Assembly: GCF_018614615.1 (NCBI RefSeq) | Contig: NZ_JAGGOK010000094.1 | Location: 48,467-112,466 of the forward strand | Length of the DNA: 64,000 bases | Source: Streptomyces sp. ISL-100 | GTDB taxonomy: Bacteria > Actinomycetota > Actinomycetes > Streptomycetales > Streptomycetaceae | Direction of reading: 5' to 3' | In this document: positions 1 to 7,241 of the stretch, in pieces | Numbering within the stretch: position 1 is the first letter of the stretch | Layout of the letters: each line of letters opens with the position of its first letter | Made by a program: the position numbers and the translations under genes | The notes under the pieces: generated by a model | The model's database searches: none | What the model was told of the DNA's origin: nothing | What the model saw: the letters and a program-made list of their open reading frames with translations, nothing else

Positions 1-32
1 GTGCAGTGCGGAGGGCATGAAACTATGCGTTC

Positions 33-1115
33 ATGTCCTCCGCACTGACCGATCTTTGCCGTTATCCGATCGTGCAGGCCCCCATGGCGGGCGGCGCCTC
101 CAGTCCTCAGCTCGTCGCCGCCGTCTGCGAGGCCGGCGGTCTCGGGTTTCTTGCCGCCGGGTACAAGACCGCGGACGGCATGTACGAGGAGATCAAGCAG
201 CTGCGGGGGCTGACCGGCCGTCCCTTCGGCGTCAATCTCTTCATGCCGCAGCCGAGCCATGCCGACCCGGCCTCCGTCGAGGTCTATCGTCACCAGCTCG
301 CCGGCGAGGCCGACTGGTACGACACCCCCCTCGGGGAACCCGACAACTGCGCCGACGACGGCTACGAAGCCAAGCTGGCCATCCTCATCGACGACCCCGT
401 CCCCGTCGTCTCCTTCACCTTCGGCTGCCCCACCCGCCCCGTCCTCGACGCCTTCGCGAAGGCCGGCACGCTCACCGTCGTGACCGTCACCACGCCCGAA
501 GAGGCCCAGATCGCGCAGTGGACCGGCGCCGACGCCGTGTGCGTACAGGGCATAGAGGCCGGTGGCCACCAGGGAACGCACCGCGACGATCCCAAGAACG
601 ACGGCACCGGCATCGGTCTGCTGTCCCTGGTCGCGCAGGTACGCGAGACCGTGCAGCTGCCGATCATCGCGGCGGGCGGCGTGATGCGCGGTGCGCAGAT
701 CGCCGCGGTCCTCGCGCTGGGCGCAGACGCGGCGCAGCTCGGCACGGCGTTCCTGGTGTGCCCGGAGTCCGGTGCGAACGTCCTGCACAAGCAGGCCATG
801 ACCAATCCGCTGTTCGTACGCACGGAACTCACCCGGGCGTTCTCGGGACGCCCCGCACGTGGCCTCGTCAACCGCTTCATGCGCGAGCACGGGCCGTACG
901 CCCCCGCCGCCTATCCGCAGGTGCACCACATCACCTCCGGCCTGCGCAAGGCCGCGGCCAAGGCGGGCGACGCCCAGGGCATGGCGCTGTGGGCGGGGCA
1001 GGGGCACCGGATGGCGCGCGAGATGCCGGCCGGGCAGCTGGTCGAGGTCCTGGCCGCCGAGACCGACGCGGCGCGGGCGGCGCTGGCGCTGCGGGGCGCG
1101 GGCGGTGCGGCATGA
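33..1115 (+). CDS. nitronate monooxygenase family protein
   Basis: This 360-residue cytoplasmic FMN flavoprotein probably oxidises alkyl nitronates to carbonyl compounds and nitrite (nitronate monooxygenase, formerly 2-nitropropane dioxygenase). Motifs in TIM-barrel order are PMAGG (17-21), GVNLF (66-70), QGIEAGGHQG (172-181, with the family's conserved His at 179), AAGG (213-216) and GADAAQLGTAF (230-240). Length is normal for the family. The ATG at 33 starts the homologous part. Its stop overlaps the rsmE start (ATGA), so the two are translationally coupled. The true substrate is unknown: related enzymes include enoyl-ACP reductases (FabK), but the AGGH motif favours nitronate oxidation. 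Confidence 0.85.
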   Translation: MSSALTDLCRYPIVQAPMAGGASSPQLVAAVCEAGGLGFLAAGYKTADGMYEEIKQLRGLTGRPFGVNLFMPQPSHADPASVEVYRHQLAGEADWYDTPLGEPDNCADDGYEAKLAILIDDPVPVVSFTFGCPTRPVLDAFAKAGTLTVVTVTTPEEAQIAQWTGADAVCVQGIEAGGHQGTHRDDPKNDGTGIGLLSLVAQVRETVQLPIIAAGGVMRGAQIAAVLALGADAAQLGTAFLVCPESGANVLHKQAMTNPLFVRTELTRAFSGRPARGLVNRFMREHGPYAPAAYPQVHHITSGLRKAAAKAGDAQGMALWAGQGHRMAREMPAGQLVEVLAAETDAARAALALRGAGGAA

Positions 1116-1858
1116 CGGCGCCGGTGTTCGTCGTGGACGCAGTACCGGCGAAGGGTCAGTTCGTACTCGACGGTCCGGAGGGGCGGCATGCCGTCTCGGT
1201 GCGGCGGCTGCACGCGGGGGAGCACGTCGTACTGACGGACGGGCTCGGTACGGGCGCGGCGGCCGTGGTGCTGGCGGCCGCAGGCAAGGACCGGCTCGTC
1301 GTCGAGGTGACGGACGTGACGGCGGAGCCGGAGCCGGAGCCGCGCATCACCGTCGTACAGGCGCTGCCCAAGGGCGACCGGGGTGAGGTCGCCGTCGAGA
1401 CGATGACCGAGACCGGCGTCGACGCGATCGTGCCGTGGCAGGCGTCCCGGTGCATCACGCAGTGGCGCGGTGACCGGGGCGCGAAGTCCCTCGCGAAGTG
1501 GCGGGCCACGGCGCGGGAGGCCGGCAAGCAGTCGCGCAGGCTGCGCTTCCCGGAGGTCGGGGAGGCGCTGACGACGAAGCAGGTCGGTGCGCTGCTGGCT
1601 GCGGCGGACTTCGCGGCCGTCCTGCACGAGGATGCGTCGGCGGGAGGCAGTGAGGCGCTGGCCACCGCCGGGCTCCCCGAGGCGGGTTCCATCGTGCTGG
1701 TGGTGGGGCCGGAAGGGGGCGTGTCGCCGGAGGAGTTGGCGTTGTTCGCCGAGGCGGGGGCGAAGCCGTACCGGCTGGGGAGCAGTGTGCTGCGTACGTC
1801 GACTGCGGGTACTGCGGCGGCGGCGCTGCTGCTGGGGCGCACGGGGCGCTGGTCCTGA
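1112..1858 (+). CDS. rsmE: 16S rRNA (uracil1498-N3)-methyltransferase RsmE
   Basis: This 248-residue protein is a SPOUT-class methyltransferase that methylates N3 of U1498 in 16S rRNA using S-adenosylmethionine. The N-terminal PUA-like part includes the RHAVSVRRL segment (25-33). The C-terminal knot carries GPEGG (199-203) and LGSSVLRTSTA (222-232), the cofactor-binding signature of RsmE. The ATG at 1112 overlaps the preceding stop by four bases and begins the conserved sequence. An open frame extends upstream to about position 17, but that part is an out-of-frame shadow of the monooxygenase gene and not a fusion. Confidence 0.92.
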   Translation: MTAPVFVVDAVPAKGQFVLDGPEGRHAVSVRRLHAGEHVVLTDGLGTGAAAVVLAAAGKDRLVVEVTDVTAEPEPEPRITVVQALPKGDRGEVAVETMTETGVDAIVPWQASRCITQWRGDRGAKSLAKWRATAREAGKQSRRLRFPEVGEALTTKQVGALLAAADFAAVLHEDASAGGSEALATAGLPEAGSIVLVVGPEGGVSPEELALFAEAGAKPYRLGSSVLRTSTAGTAAAALLLGRTGRWS

Positions 1859-1874
1859 GGCGGAGGCTGGGGCA

Positions 1875-2005
1875 GGCGCCCTGCGGGGCTTTTCCCCTAC
1901 CCGCCCCTTCCCGCTGTGACACATTGCGGCTCCGCCGCGTGAGGACACGCCCGCAAGGCGTCTGTGTGGTCCGGGGGCTGGGGCGGAGCCCCAGTTTGCT
2001 CAAGT
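1875..2005. repeat. dispersed palindromic repeat block (copy A)
   Basis: The gap after rsmE holds sequence that recurs near 62810-63110: a run like cttttcccctacccgcccc, a ctccgccgcgtgaggac part, and a hairpin-forming ctggggcggagccccag part. It is noncoding and resembles the intergenic REP-like repeats of Streptomyces. The hairpin could also end rsmE transcription. Confidence 0.6.
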
Positions 2006-2092
2006 GCCCGTGCCATTGGGCGGATAGCATGCGGCCATACTTGATCGGTATCGGTACATCCTGATCCAGCCGCATTCGAGGAGGCCAGGACC

Positions 2093-2452
2093 ATGGCGGG
2101 ACAACCGCAGGCAGACTGCCTGTTCTGCAAGATCGCTTCGGGCGAGGTGCCCGCGGACGTCGTCCGTGAGACCGCCACCACCGTCGCGTTCCGCGACATC
2201 AACCCCCAGGCGCCGACGCACGTCCTGGTCATCCCCAGGGTGCACCACCCGGACGCCGCCTCGCTGGCCGCCGCCGAGCCGCAGGTCCTCGCTGACCTGC
2301 TCACCGAGGCGGGCAACGTCGCCGCCGACGAGAAGGTCGACCGCACCGGCTACCGCGTCATCTTCAACACGGGCTCCGGAGCGGGCCAGACCGTCTTCCA
2401 CGCGCACGCCCACGTCCTCGGCGGACGCGGCCTCAACTGGCCCCCCGGATAA
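2093..2452 (+). CDS. HIT family nucleotide hydrolase (HinT-like)
   Basis: This 119-residue histidine-triad protein is likely a purine nucleoside phosphoramidase or AMP-lysine hydrolase of the HinT group. The N-terminal FCKI (11-14) is the typical start of bacterial HIT proteins. The catalytic triad motif is HAHAHVLGG (103-111), with the central nucleophilic His preceding the last one. A GAGGAGG-like ribosome-binding site precedes the ATG at 2093. Ten bases separate its stop from the RNase Z start, so both are probably on one transcript. The physiological substrate cannot be read from sequence. Confidence 0.9.
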   Translation: MAGQPQADCLFCKIASGEVPADVVRETATTVAFRDINPQAPTHVLVIPRVHHPDAASLAAAEPQVLADLLTEAGNVAADEKVDRTGYRVIFNTGSGAGQTVFHAHAHVLGGRGLNWPPG

Positions 2453-2462
2453 GGCAGCCCCT

Positions 2463-3368
2463 GTGTCCGCACGAGAACTGGTCGTCCTCGGCACCGCCAG
2501 TCAGGTCCCCACCCGCCACCGCAACCACAACGGCTACCTCCTGCGCTGGGACGGCGAGGGCATCCTCTTCGATCCCGGCGAGGGCACCCAGCGCCAGATG
2601 CTGCGCGCCGGCGTGGCCGCGCACGACATCAACCGGATCTGCGTCACCCACTTCCACGGTGACCACTCCCTCGGCCTCGCCGGAGTGATCCAGCGGATAA
2701 ACCTCGACCGCGTCCCGCACCCCGTCACCGCGCACTACCCGGCCAGCGGCCAGCGCTTCTTCGACCGGCTGCGGTACGCCACGGCCTACCGCGAGACGGT
2801 CCTGCTGAACGAATCGCCGGTCGCCGCCGACGGGCCGGTGGCCAACGGGCCCTCGTACGTCCTCGACGCGGTCAAGCTGTCGCACCCCGTCGAGTCGTAC
2901 GGCTACCGGCTCACCGAGCCCGACGGGCGCCGCATGCTGCCCTCGCGGCTCGCCGAGCACGGCATCAAGGGGCCCGACGTCGGCCGCATCCAGCGCGACG
3001 GGCAGCTCGGGGGTGTCTCGCTCGACCAGGTCAGCGAGGAGCGGCGCGGGCAGCGTTTCGCGTTCGTCATGGACACCAGGCTCTGCGACGGCGTGTACGC
3101 CCTCGCGGAGGGCTGCGACATGCTCGTCATCGAGTCGACGTTCCTTGACGAGGAGGTGCTGCTGGCGGCTGAGCACGGCCACCTGACGGCTGGTCAAGCC
3201 GCCCGCATCGCGCATGAAGCCGGCGTACGCCACCTCGTCCTCACCCACTTCTCGCAGCGCTACAACGATCCCGAAGCCTTCGAACGGCAGGCCCGCGCGG
3301 CCGGTTTCGACGGCGAACTGACCGTCGCCGCCGACCTGCTGCGGGTCCCTCTCCCCAAGCGTCACTGA
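2463..3368 (+). CDS. rnz: ribonuclease Z (short form)
   Basis: This 301-residue metallo-beta-lactamase-fold endonuclease removes the 3' trailer of tRNA precursors. The zinc motif THFHGDH lies at residues 62-68, with further metal ligands in the later FVMDTR and LVLTHFSQRY segments. The length matches the short, homodimeric RNase Z form. The GTG at 2463 is chosen because the family's N-terminus (RELVVLGT) follows directly; the frame is open far upstream only as a shadow of the HIT gene. A related arylsulfatase-type activity cannot be excluded but is less likely. Confidence 0.9.
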   Translation: MSARELVVLGTASQVPTRHRNHNGYLLRWDGEGILFDPGEGTQRQMLRAGVAAHDINRICVTHFHGDHSLGLAGVIQRINLDRVPHPVTAHYPASGQRFFDRLRYATAYRETVLLNESPVAADGPVANGPSYVLDAVKLSHPVESYGYRLTEPDGRRMLPSRLAEHGIKGPDVGRIQRDGQLGGVSLDQVSEERRGQRFAFVMDTRLCDGVYALAEGCDMLVIESTFLDEEVLLAAEHGHLTAGQAARIAHEAGVRHLVLTHFSQRYNDPEAFERQARAAGFDGELTVAADLLRVPLPKRH

Positions 3369-3396
3369 GCGCCACTGAACGAGAAGACGTCCCCCC

Positions 3397-4386
3397 ATGC
3401 ACCTCCCCAAGGCTGAACTCCACCTCCACATCGAAGGCACTCTCGAACCCGAGCTGGCCTTCGAGCTCGCCGCGCGCAACGCCGTGGTGCTGCCCTACTC
3501 CACCACCGAAGAGCTGCGCCGCGCCTACCTCTTTGACGACCTCCAGTCCTTCCTCGACCTGTACTACGCACTGATGGCGGTCCTGTGCACCGAGGACGAC
3601 TTCGACCGGCTCGCCGACGCCTACCTGGCGCGGGCCGCCGCACAGGGCGTACGGCACGCCGAGATCTTCTTCGACCCGCAGGCGCACACCGCGCGAGGGG
3701 TGGACATCGGTACGGTCATCGAGGGGCTCTCCCGCGCCCTGGACCGCAGCGAGGAGCGGCACGGGATCTCCACGCAGCTGATCATGTGCTTCCTGCGCGA
3801 TCAGTCCGCCGAGTCCGCGCTTCAGACGCTGGAGGCCGCCAGGCCGTACCTGCACCGGATCTCGGCCGTCGGCCTGGACTCGGCGGAGGTCGGGCACCCG
3901 CCGTCGAAGTTCCGGGAGGTGTACGAGGCTGCCGGGGCCCTGGGGCTGCGGAAGGTCGCGCACGCGGGGGAGGAGGGCCCGCCGGCGTACATCTGGGAGG
4001 CGCTGGACATCCTCGGCGTCGAGCGCGTCGACCACGGGCTGCGTTCCATGGAGGACCCGGCGCTCGTGGAGCGACTGGTGCGCGACCGGGTGCCGCTGAC
4101 GCTGTGTCCGCTGTCGAACGTACGGCTGCGGGCCATCGACATCCTGGAGCAGCACCCCTTGCGCGAGATGATGGAGGCCGGGCTGCTGGTCACTGTGAAC
4201 TCCGACGACCCCGCCTATTTCGGGGGCTACGTCGGCGACACGTTCCACGCGGTGCACGAGGCGCTCGGTCTCGGGCAGGAGCAGCTGCGCGAGCTTGCCC
4301 GTAACTCCTTCCTGGCGGCCTTCCTGGACCACGACGAGAAGCGCAGGGAGGCGTATCTCGCGGAGGTCGACGCGTACGTCTTCTGA
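3397..4386 (+). CDS. adenine deaminase, type 2 (adenosine deaminase family)
   Basis: This 329-residue amidohydrolase removes the amino group from a purine using one zinc. Ligands and catalytic residues are H9 and H11, H189 and E192 in HAGEEGP, D212-H213 in DHG, and D270-D271 in SDDP. The N-terminal LPKAELHLHIEGTLEPEL, the DLQSFLDLYY stretch near 48-57 and EVGHPPSKF (164-172) match the fungal Aah1 and bacterial adenine deaminase subgroup, so free adenine is the more likely substrate. Such genes are often labelled adenosine deaminase. It probably acts in purine salvage, giving hypoxanthine. It follows rnz by 28 bases. Confidence 0.8.
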   Translation: MHLPKAELHLHIEGTLEPELAFELAARNAVVLPYSTTEELRRAYLFDDLQSFLDLYYALMAVLCTEDDFDRLADAYLARAAAQGVRHAEIFFDPQAHTARGVDIGTVIEGLSRALDRSEERHGISTQLIMCFLRDQSAESALQTLEAARPYLHRISAVGLDSAEVGHPPSKFREVYEAAGALGLRKVAHAGEEGPPAYIWEALDILGVERVDHGLRSMEDPALVERLVRDRVPLTLCPLSNVRLRAIDILEQHPLREMMEAGLLVTVNSDDPAYFGGYVGDTFHAVHEALGLGQEQLRELARNSFLAAFLDHDEKRREAYLAEVDAYVF

Positions 4387-4405
4387 GCGGACTTGGTGAC
4401 GAACG

Positions 4406-4434
4406 TTGACGCCCTTGGGGCGCCTCCCTACGCT
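4406..4434 (+). promoter_or_regulatory. predicted promoter of the glucarate dehydratase-like gene
   Basis: TTGACG (4406-4411) and TACGCT (4429-4434) are separated by 17 bases, close to the streptomycete vegetative consensus. Transcription would begin near 4440, about 40 bases before the GTG start. Confidence 0.45.
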
Positions 4435-4444
4435 GCATTCTCAT

Positions 4445-4463
4445 ACGTGGACGTCGTCTACAT
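4445..4463 (+). promoter_or_regulatory. predicted GntR-type operator before gudD
   Basis: ACGTGGAC, a GTC centre and GTCTACAT form an imperfect inverted repeat (6 of 8 positions). The GTnGAC/GTCnAC pattern resembles operators of FadR-subfamily GntR regulators, which often control sugar-acid genes. It lies just downstream of the predicted transcription start, a place suited to repression. No regulator gene is adjacent. Confidence 0.35.
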
Positions 4464-4479
4464 GTGGAGATGAGCTGTT

Positions 4480-5781
4480 GTGGCGGACCTGACCATTGCC
4501 GACGTCCGGCTGACCCCCGTCCTCATCTGCGACCCACCCCTCCTCAACGTCCAGGGCGTACACCAGCCGTACACGCCACGCCTGGTCGTCGAGGTGGTCA
4601 CGGCGGACGGGATCACCGGCGTCGGCGAGACGTACGGCGACACCAAGTACCTCGAACTGGCCCGCCCGTACGCCAATCTGCTGCCCGGCTACTCGGTCGC
4701 GGATCTGAACGGACTGTTCACGCTCGCGCAGCGGGTCGGCGTCGACCACGCGCGCGTGGAGCACGCCATCGACGTCGGCGGGTTGCGCGGCGTACAGACG
4801 GCGGACAAGCTGCGGCTGTCCGTCGTGTCCGCCTTCGAGGTGGCGTGCCTGGACGCGCTCGGGAAGGCGTACGGGCAGCCTGTGCACGCACTCCTGGGCG
4901 GCAAGGTGCGCGATCAGGTCGAGTACAGCGCGTATCTCTTCTATCGCTGGGCCGCGCACCCCGGCGGGGCGGGCGAGAGCGACGACTGGGGCGCCGCGCT
5001 CGACCCGGCGGGGATCGTCGCGCAGGCGCGGCGGTTCGTTCGCGAGCACGGCTTTCGTTCGTTCAAGCTCAAGGGCGGTGTCTTTGAGCCCGAGCAGGAG
5101 ATCGCCGCCGTACGGGCGCTCGCCGAAGCGTTCCCGGGACAGCCACTGCGGCTGGACCCCAACGGCGCCTGGACGCCGGAAACCTCCCTGAAGGTCGCGG
5201 GCGAGCTGGCAGGGGTCCTCGAATACCTGGAGGACCCGGCACTCGGGACAGCCGCCATGGCGGAGGTGTCCGCCGGGACGGACGTTCCGCTCGCCACCAA
5301 TATGTGCGTAACGACCGTTCCCGAGATCCGCGAGGCGTTCCTCACCGACGCCGTGCAGGTGGTTCTCTCCGACCACCATTACTGGGGCGGTCTGCGGGCC
5401 ACCCGCGAACTGGCCGCGATCTGCCGGGCCTTCGGCGTCGGCCTGTCCATGCACTCGAACACCCACATGGGGATCAGCCTCGCCGCGATGACCCACGTCG
5501 CCGCCACCGTCCCCAACCTCGACCACTCCTGCGACAGCCACTACCCCTGGCAGACCGAGGACGTCATCACCCGCCGCCACATCTTCACCGGCGGCCGGCT
5601 GCCCGTCTCCGACGCCCCCGGGCTCGGTGTCGAGCTCGACCGCGACGCCCTGGACCGGCTGCACCGACGCTGGCTCGACGAGGCGTCGTACGGCGCGATG
5701 CGTGAGCGCGACGACGCCGCCGCGATGCGCAGGGCGGAGGGGCACGGGGCATGGCAGGCGCCCGCCCTGCCCCGCTGGTAG
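4480..5781 (+). CDS. gudD: glucarate dehydratase family enzyme (enolase superfamily)
   Basis: This 433-residue enzyme probably dehydrates D-glucarate or a related aldarate to 5-keto-4-deoxyglucarate. It shows the enolase-superfamily plan: an N-terminal capping domain, then a barrel with the KLKGG motif (196-200, acid/base lysines), LDPNGAW (225-231, first metal ligand) and SMHSNTHMG (323-331), the His/Asn segment typical of the glucarate dehydratase subgroup. The GTG at 4480 is the first start in the conserved frame. Its own promoter and a GntR-like palindrome lie upstream, consistent with sugar-acid induction. No transporter or aldolase for the pathway is adjacent, so the substrate remains inferred. 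Confidence 0.8.
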   Translation: MADLTIADVRLTPVLICDPPLLNVQGVHQPYTPRLVVEVVTADGITGVGETYGDTKYLELARPYANLLPGYSVADLNGLFTLAQRVGVDHARVEHAIDVGGLRGVQTADKLRLSVVSAFEVACLDALGKAYGQPVHALLGGKVRDQVEYSAYLFYRWAAHPGGAGESDDWGAALDPAGIVAQARRFVREHGFRSFKLKGGVFEPEQEIAAVRALAEAFPGQPLRLDPNGAWTPETSLKVAGELAGVLEYLEDPALGTAAMAEVSAGTDVPLATNMCVTTVPEIREAFLTDAVQVVLSDHHYWGGLRATRELAAICRAFGVGLSMHSNTHMGISLAAMTHVAATVPNLDHSCDSHYPWQTEDVITRRHIFTGGRLPVSDAPGLGVELDRDALDRLHRRWLDEASYGAMRERDDAAAMRRAEGHGAWQAPALPRW

Positions 5782-5879
5782 ACCACCGGCCGGCAAGTCT
5801 CCGTCGTATTGCCGCGAGCTCCCATGGGCGCGTATCGGGCACACTGGCCTGAATCCGCACCACATCACAGGAGCGCAGG

Positions 5880-7025
5880 GTGAGCACGGTGAGAAAGCAC
5901 GCAGCGGCCACAGACATCAGTCGGCAGCAGGACCAGGCCACGCACCTCGACCCCCTGGACGGGCTCCGCGCGCCCGACGGCCCCTGCTGCGATGTGTTCC
6001 TCACCGGAACGGTCTTCCTCGACATCATCTTCACCGGCCTCGACAGCGCCCCCGTCCGCGGCACCGAGTCCTGGGCACGCGGCATGGGCTCCAGCCCCGG
6101 CGGCGTGGCCAACATGGCCACCGCGCTGGCCCGCCTCGGACTGCGTACGTCGCTGGCCGCCGCCTTCGGCGACGATCACTACGGCGAGTACTGCTGGGAC
6201 GCGCTGGCCGACGGCGAAGGCATCGACCTGCGCATGTCACGGACGGTCCCCGGCTGGCACTCACCGGTCACCGTCTCCATGGCGTACGAGGGCGAGCGGA
6301 CCATGGTCTCCCACGGCCACGAGGCCCCGCCGCCCGCCGAACCCGGCCCCTTCCCCGACTGCCCGCCCCGCGCGCGGGCCGCCATCGCCGCCCTCACTCC
6401 CGGCCGGACGGAGGAGTGGATCGCGTCCGCCGCAGGCCGCGGCGCCAAGATCTTCGCCGACGTGGGCTGGGACGAGACGGGCCGCTGGGACCTCGCGGGC
6501 CTCACCGACCTGCAGCACTGCGAGGCGTTCCTGCCCAACGCCGAAGAGGCGATGCGCTACACCCGCACCGACTGCCCGCGCGCCGCCGCCCACGCCCTGG
6601 CCGAGAAGGTGCCGGTCGCGGTCGTCACGCTGGGCGCGGAGGGGGCGTACGCCGTGGACGGCTCGACCGGGGAGACCGCTGAGGTCCCCGCCATCGCCGT
6701 CGAGGCACTCGACCCGACCGGTGCCGGCGATGTCTTCGTCGCCGGATTCGTCACCGGTACGCTCGCGGGCTGGCCCCTCGCCGACCGCCTCGCCTTCGCC
6801 GGGCTGACCGCCGCCCTGTCGGTGCAGGAGTTCGGCGGATCGCTGTCGGCGCCCGGCTGGTCGGAGATCGCGGCCTGGTGGCAGCAGGTGCAGGCCGTCG
6901 ACGGGCAGGACCCGCAGGCACTGCGCCGGTACGCCTTCCTCGACGGACTGCTGCCCACGGCGGGCGCCCGCGTGTGGCCGCTGCGCCGGGCGGTGCCGAC
7001 GATCGGCTTCCGCAGGCCGGCGTGA
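5880..7025 (+). CDS. PfkB-family carbohydrate kinase
   Basis: This 381-residue ribokinase-fold kinase phosphorylates a sugar or nucleoside with ATP. GSSPGGVANMATALARLG near residues 72-89 is the first PfkB signature, and DPTGAGD (278-284), with the catalytic Asp, is the second. A good AGGAGC ribosome-binding site precedes the GTG at 5880. An N-terminal extension of about 35 residues precedes the core fold. The acceptor sugar cannot be deduced. The gene follows the glucarate dehydratase gene after 98 bases and could share in sugar-acid or hexose catabolism, but this is inference. Confidence 0.8.
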   Translation: MSTVRKHAAATDISRQQDQATHLDPLDGLRAPDGPCCDVFLTGTVFLDIIFTGLDSAPVRGTESWARGMGSSPGGVANMATALARLGLRTSLAAAFGDDHYGEYCWDALADGEGIDLRMSRTVPGWHSPVTVSMAYEGERTMVSHGHEAPPPAEPGPFPDCPPRARAAIAALTPGRTEEWIASAAGRGAKIFADVGWDETGRWDLAGLTDLQHCEAFLPNAEEAMRYTRTDCPRAAAHALAEKVPVAVVTLGAEGAYAVDGSTGETAEVPAIAVEALDPTGAGDVFVAGFVTGTLAGWPLADRLAFAGLTAALSVQEFGGSLSAPGWSEIAAWWQQVQAVDGQDPQALRRYAFLDGLLPTAGARVWPLRRAVPTIGFRRPA

Positions 7026-7241
7026 GGCCGTGTGGGGCCCCCATGAGCCCCCCTTGAGGCCTGCGCAGTGCCCGCGCAAGGCCCACGCAGGCGGCGCGTA
7101 ACCGCTCAGTAACCGACTGCCGGACTGCGCCCGAAAAGCCTTCGGTCTTGTCAGTGCACCGACGTAGGCTTGGTGTTCCAGAGGTTGTCGAGCAGCGAGA
7201 ACCCTGCAACGGGAGGTATGTGCAGGCCACAGTGCCGGCCC
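7026..7241. other. intergenic leader of phoH
   Basis: This 216-base gap contains the probable phoH promoter (a TAGGCT-like -10 near 7167) but no clear -35. A GGGAGG sequence at 7211-7216 is followed by an ATG at 7218, in frame with phoH but only one base after it. The ATG at 7242 is preferred because it starts the family N-terminus (MTQTP). Confidence 0.4.

Noticed and set aside
17..1115. A long frame from 17 that reads into rsmE, looking like a 613-residue fusion.
   Set aside because: Its first 365 residues are Arg-rich low-complexity, a shadow of the monooxygenase gene in another frame; rsmE starts at 1112.
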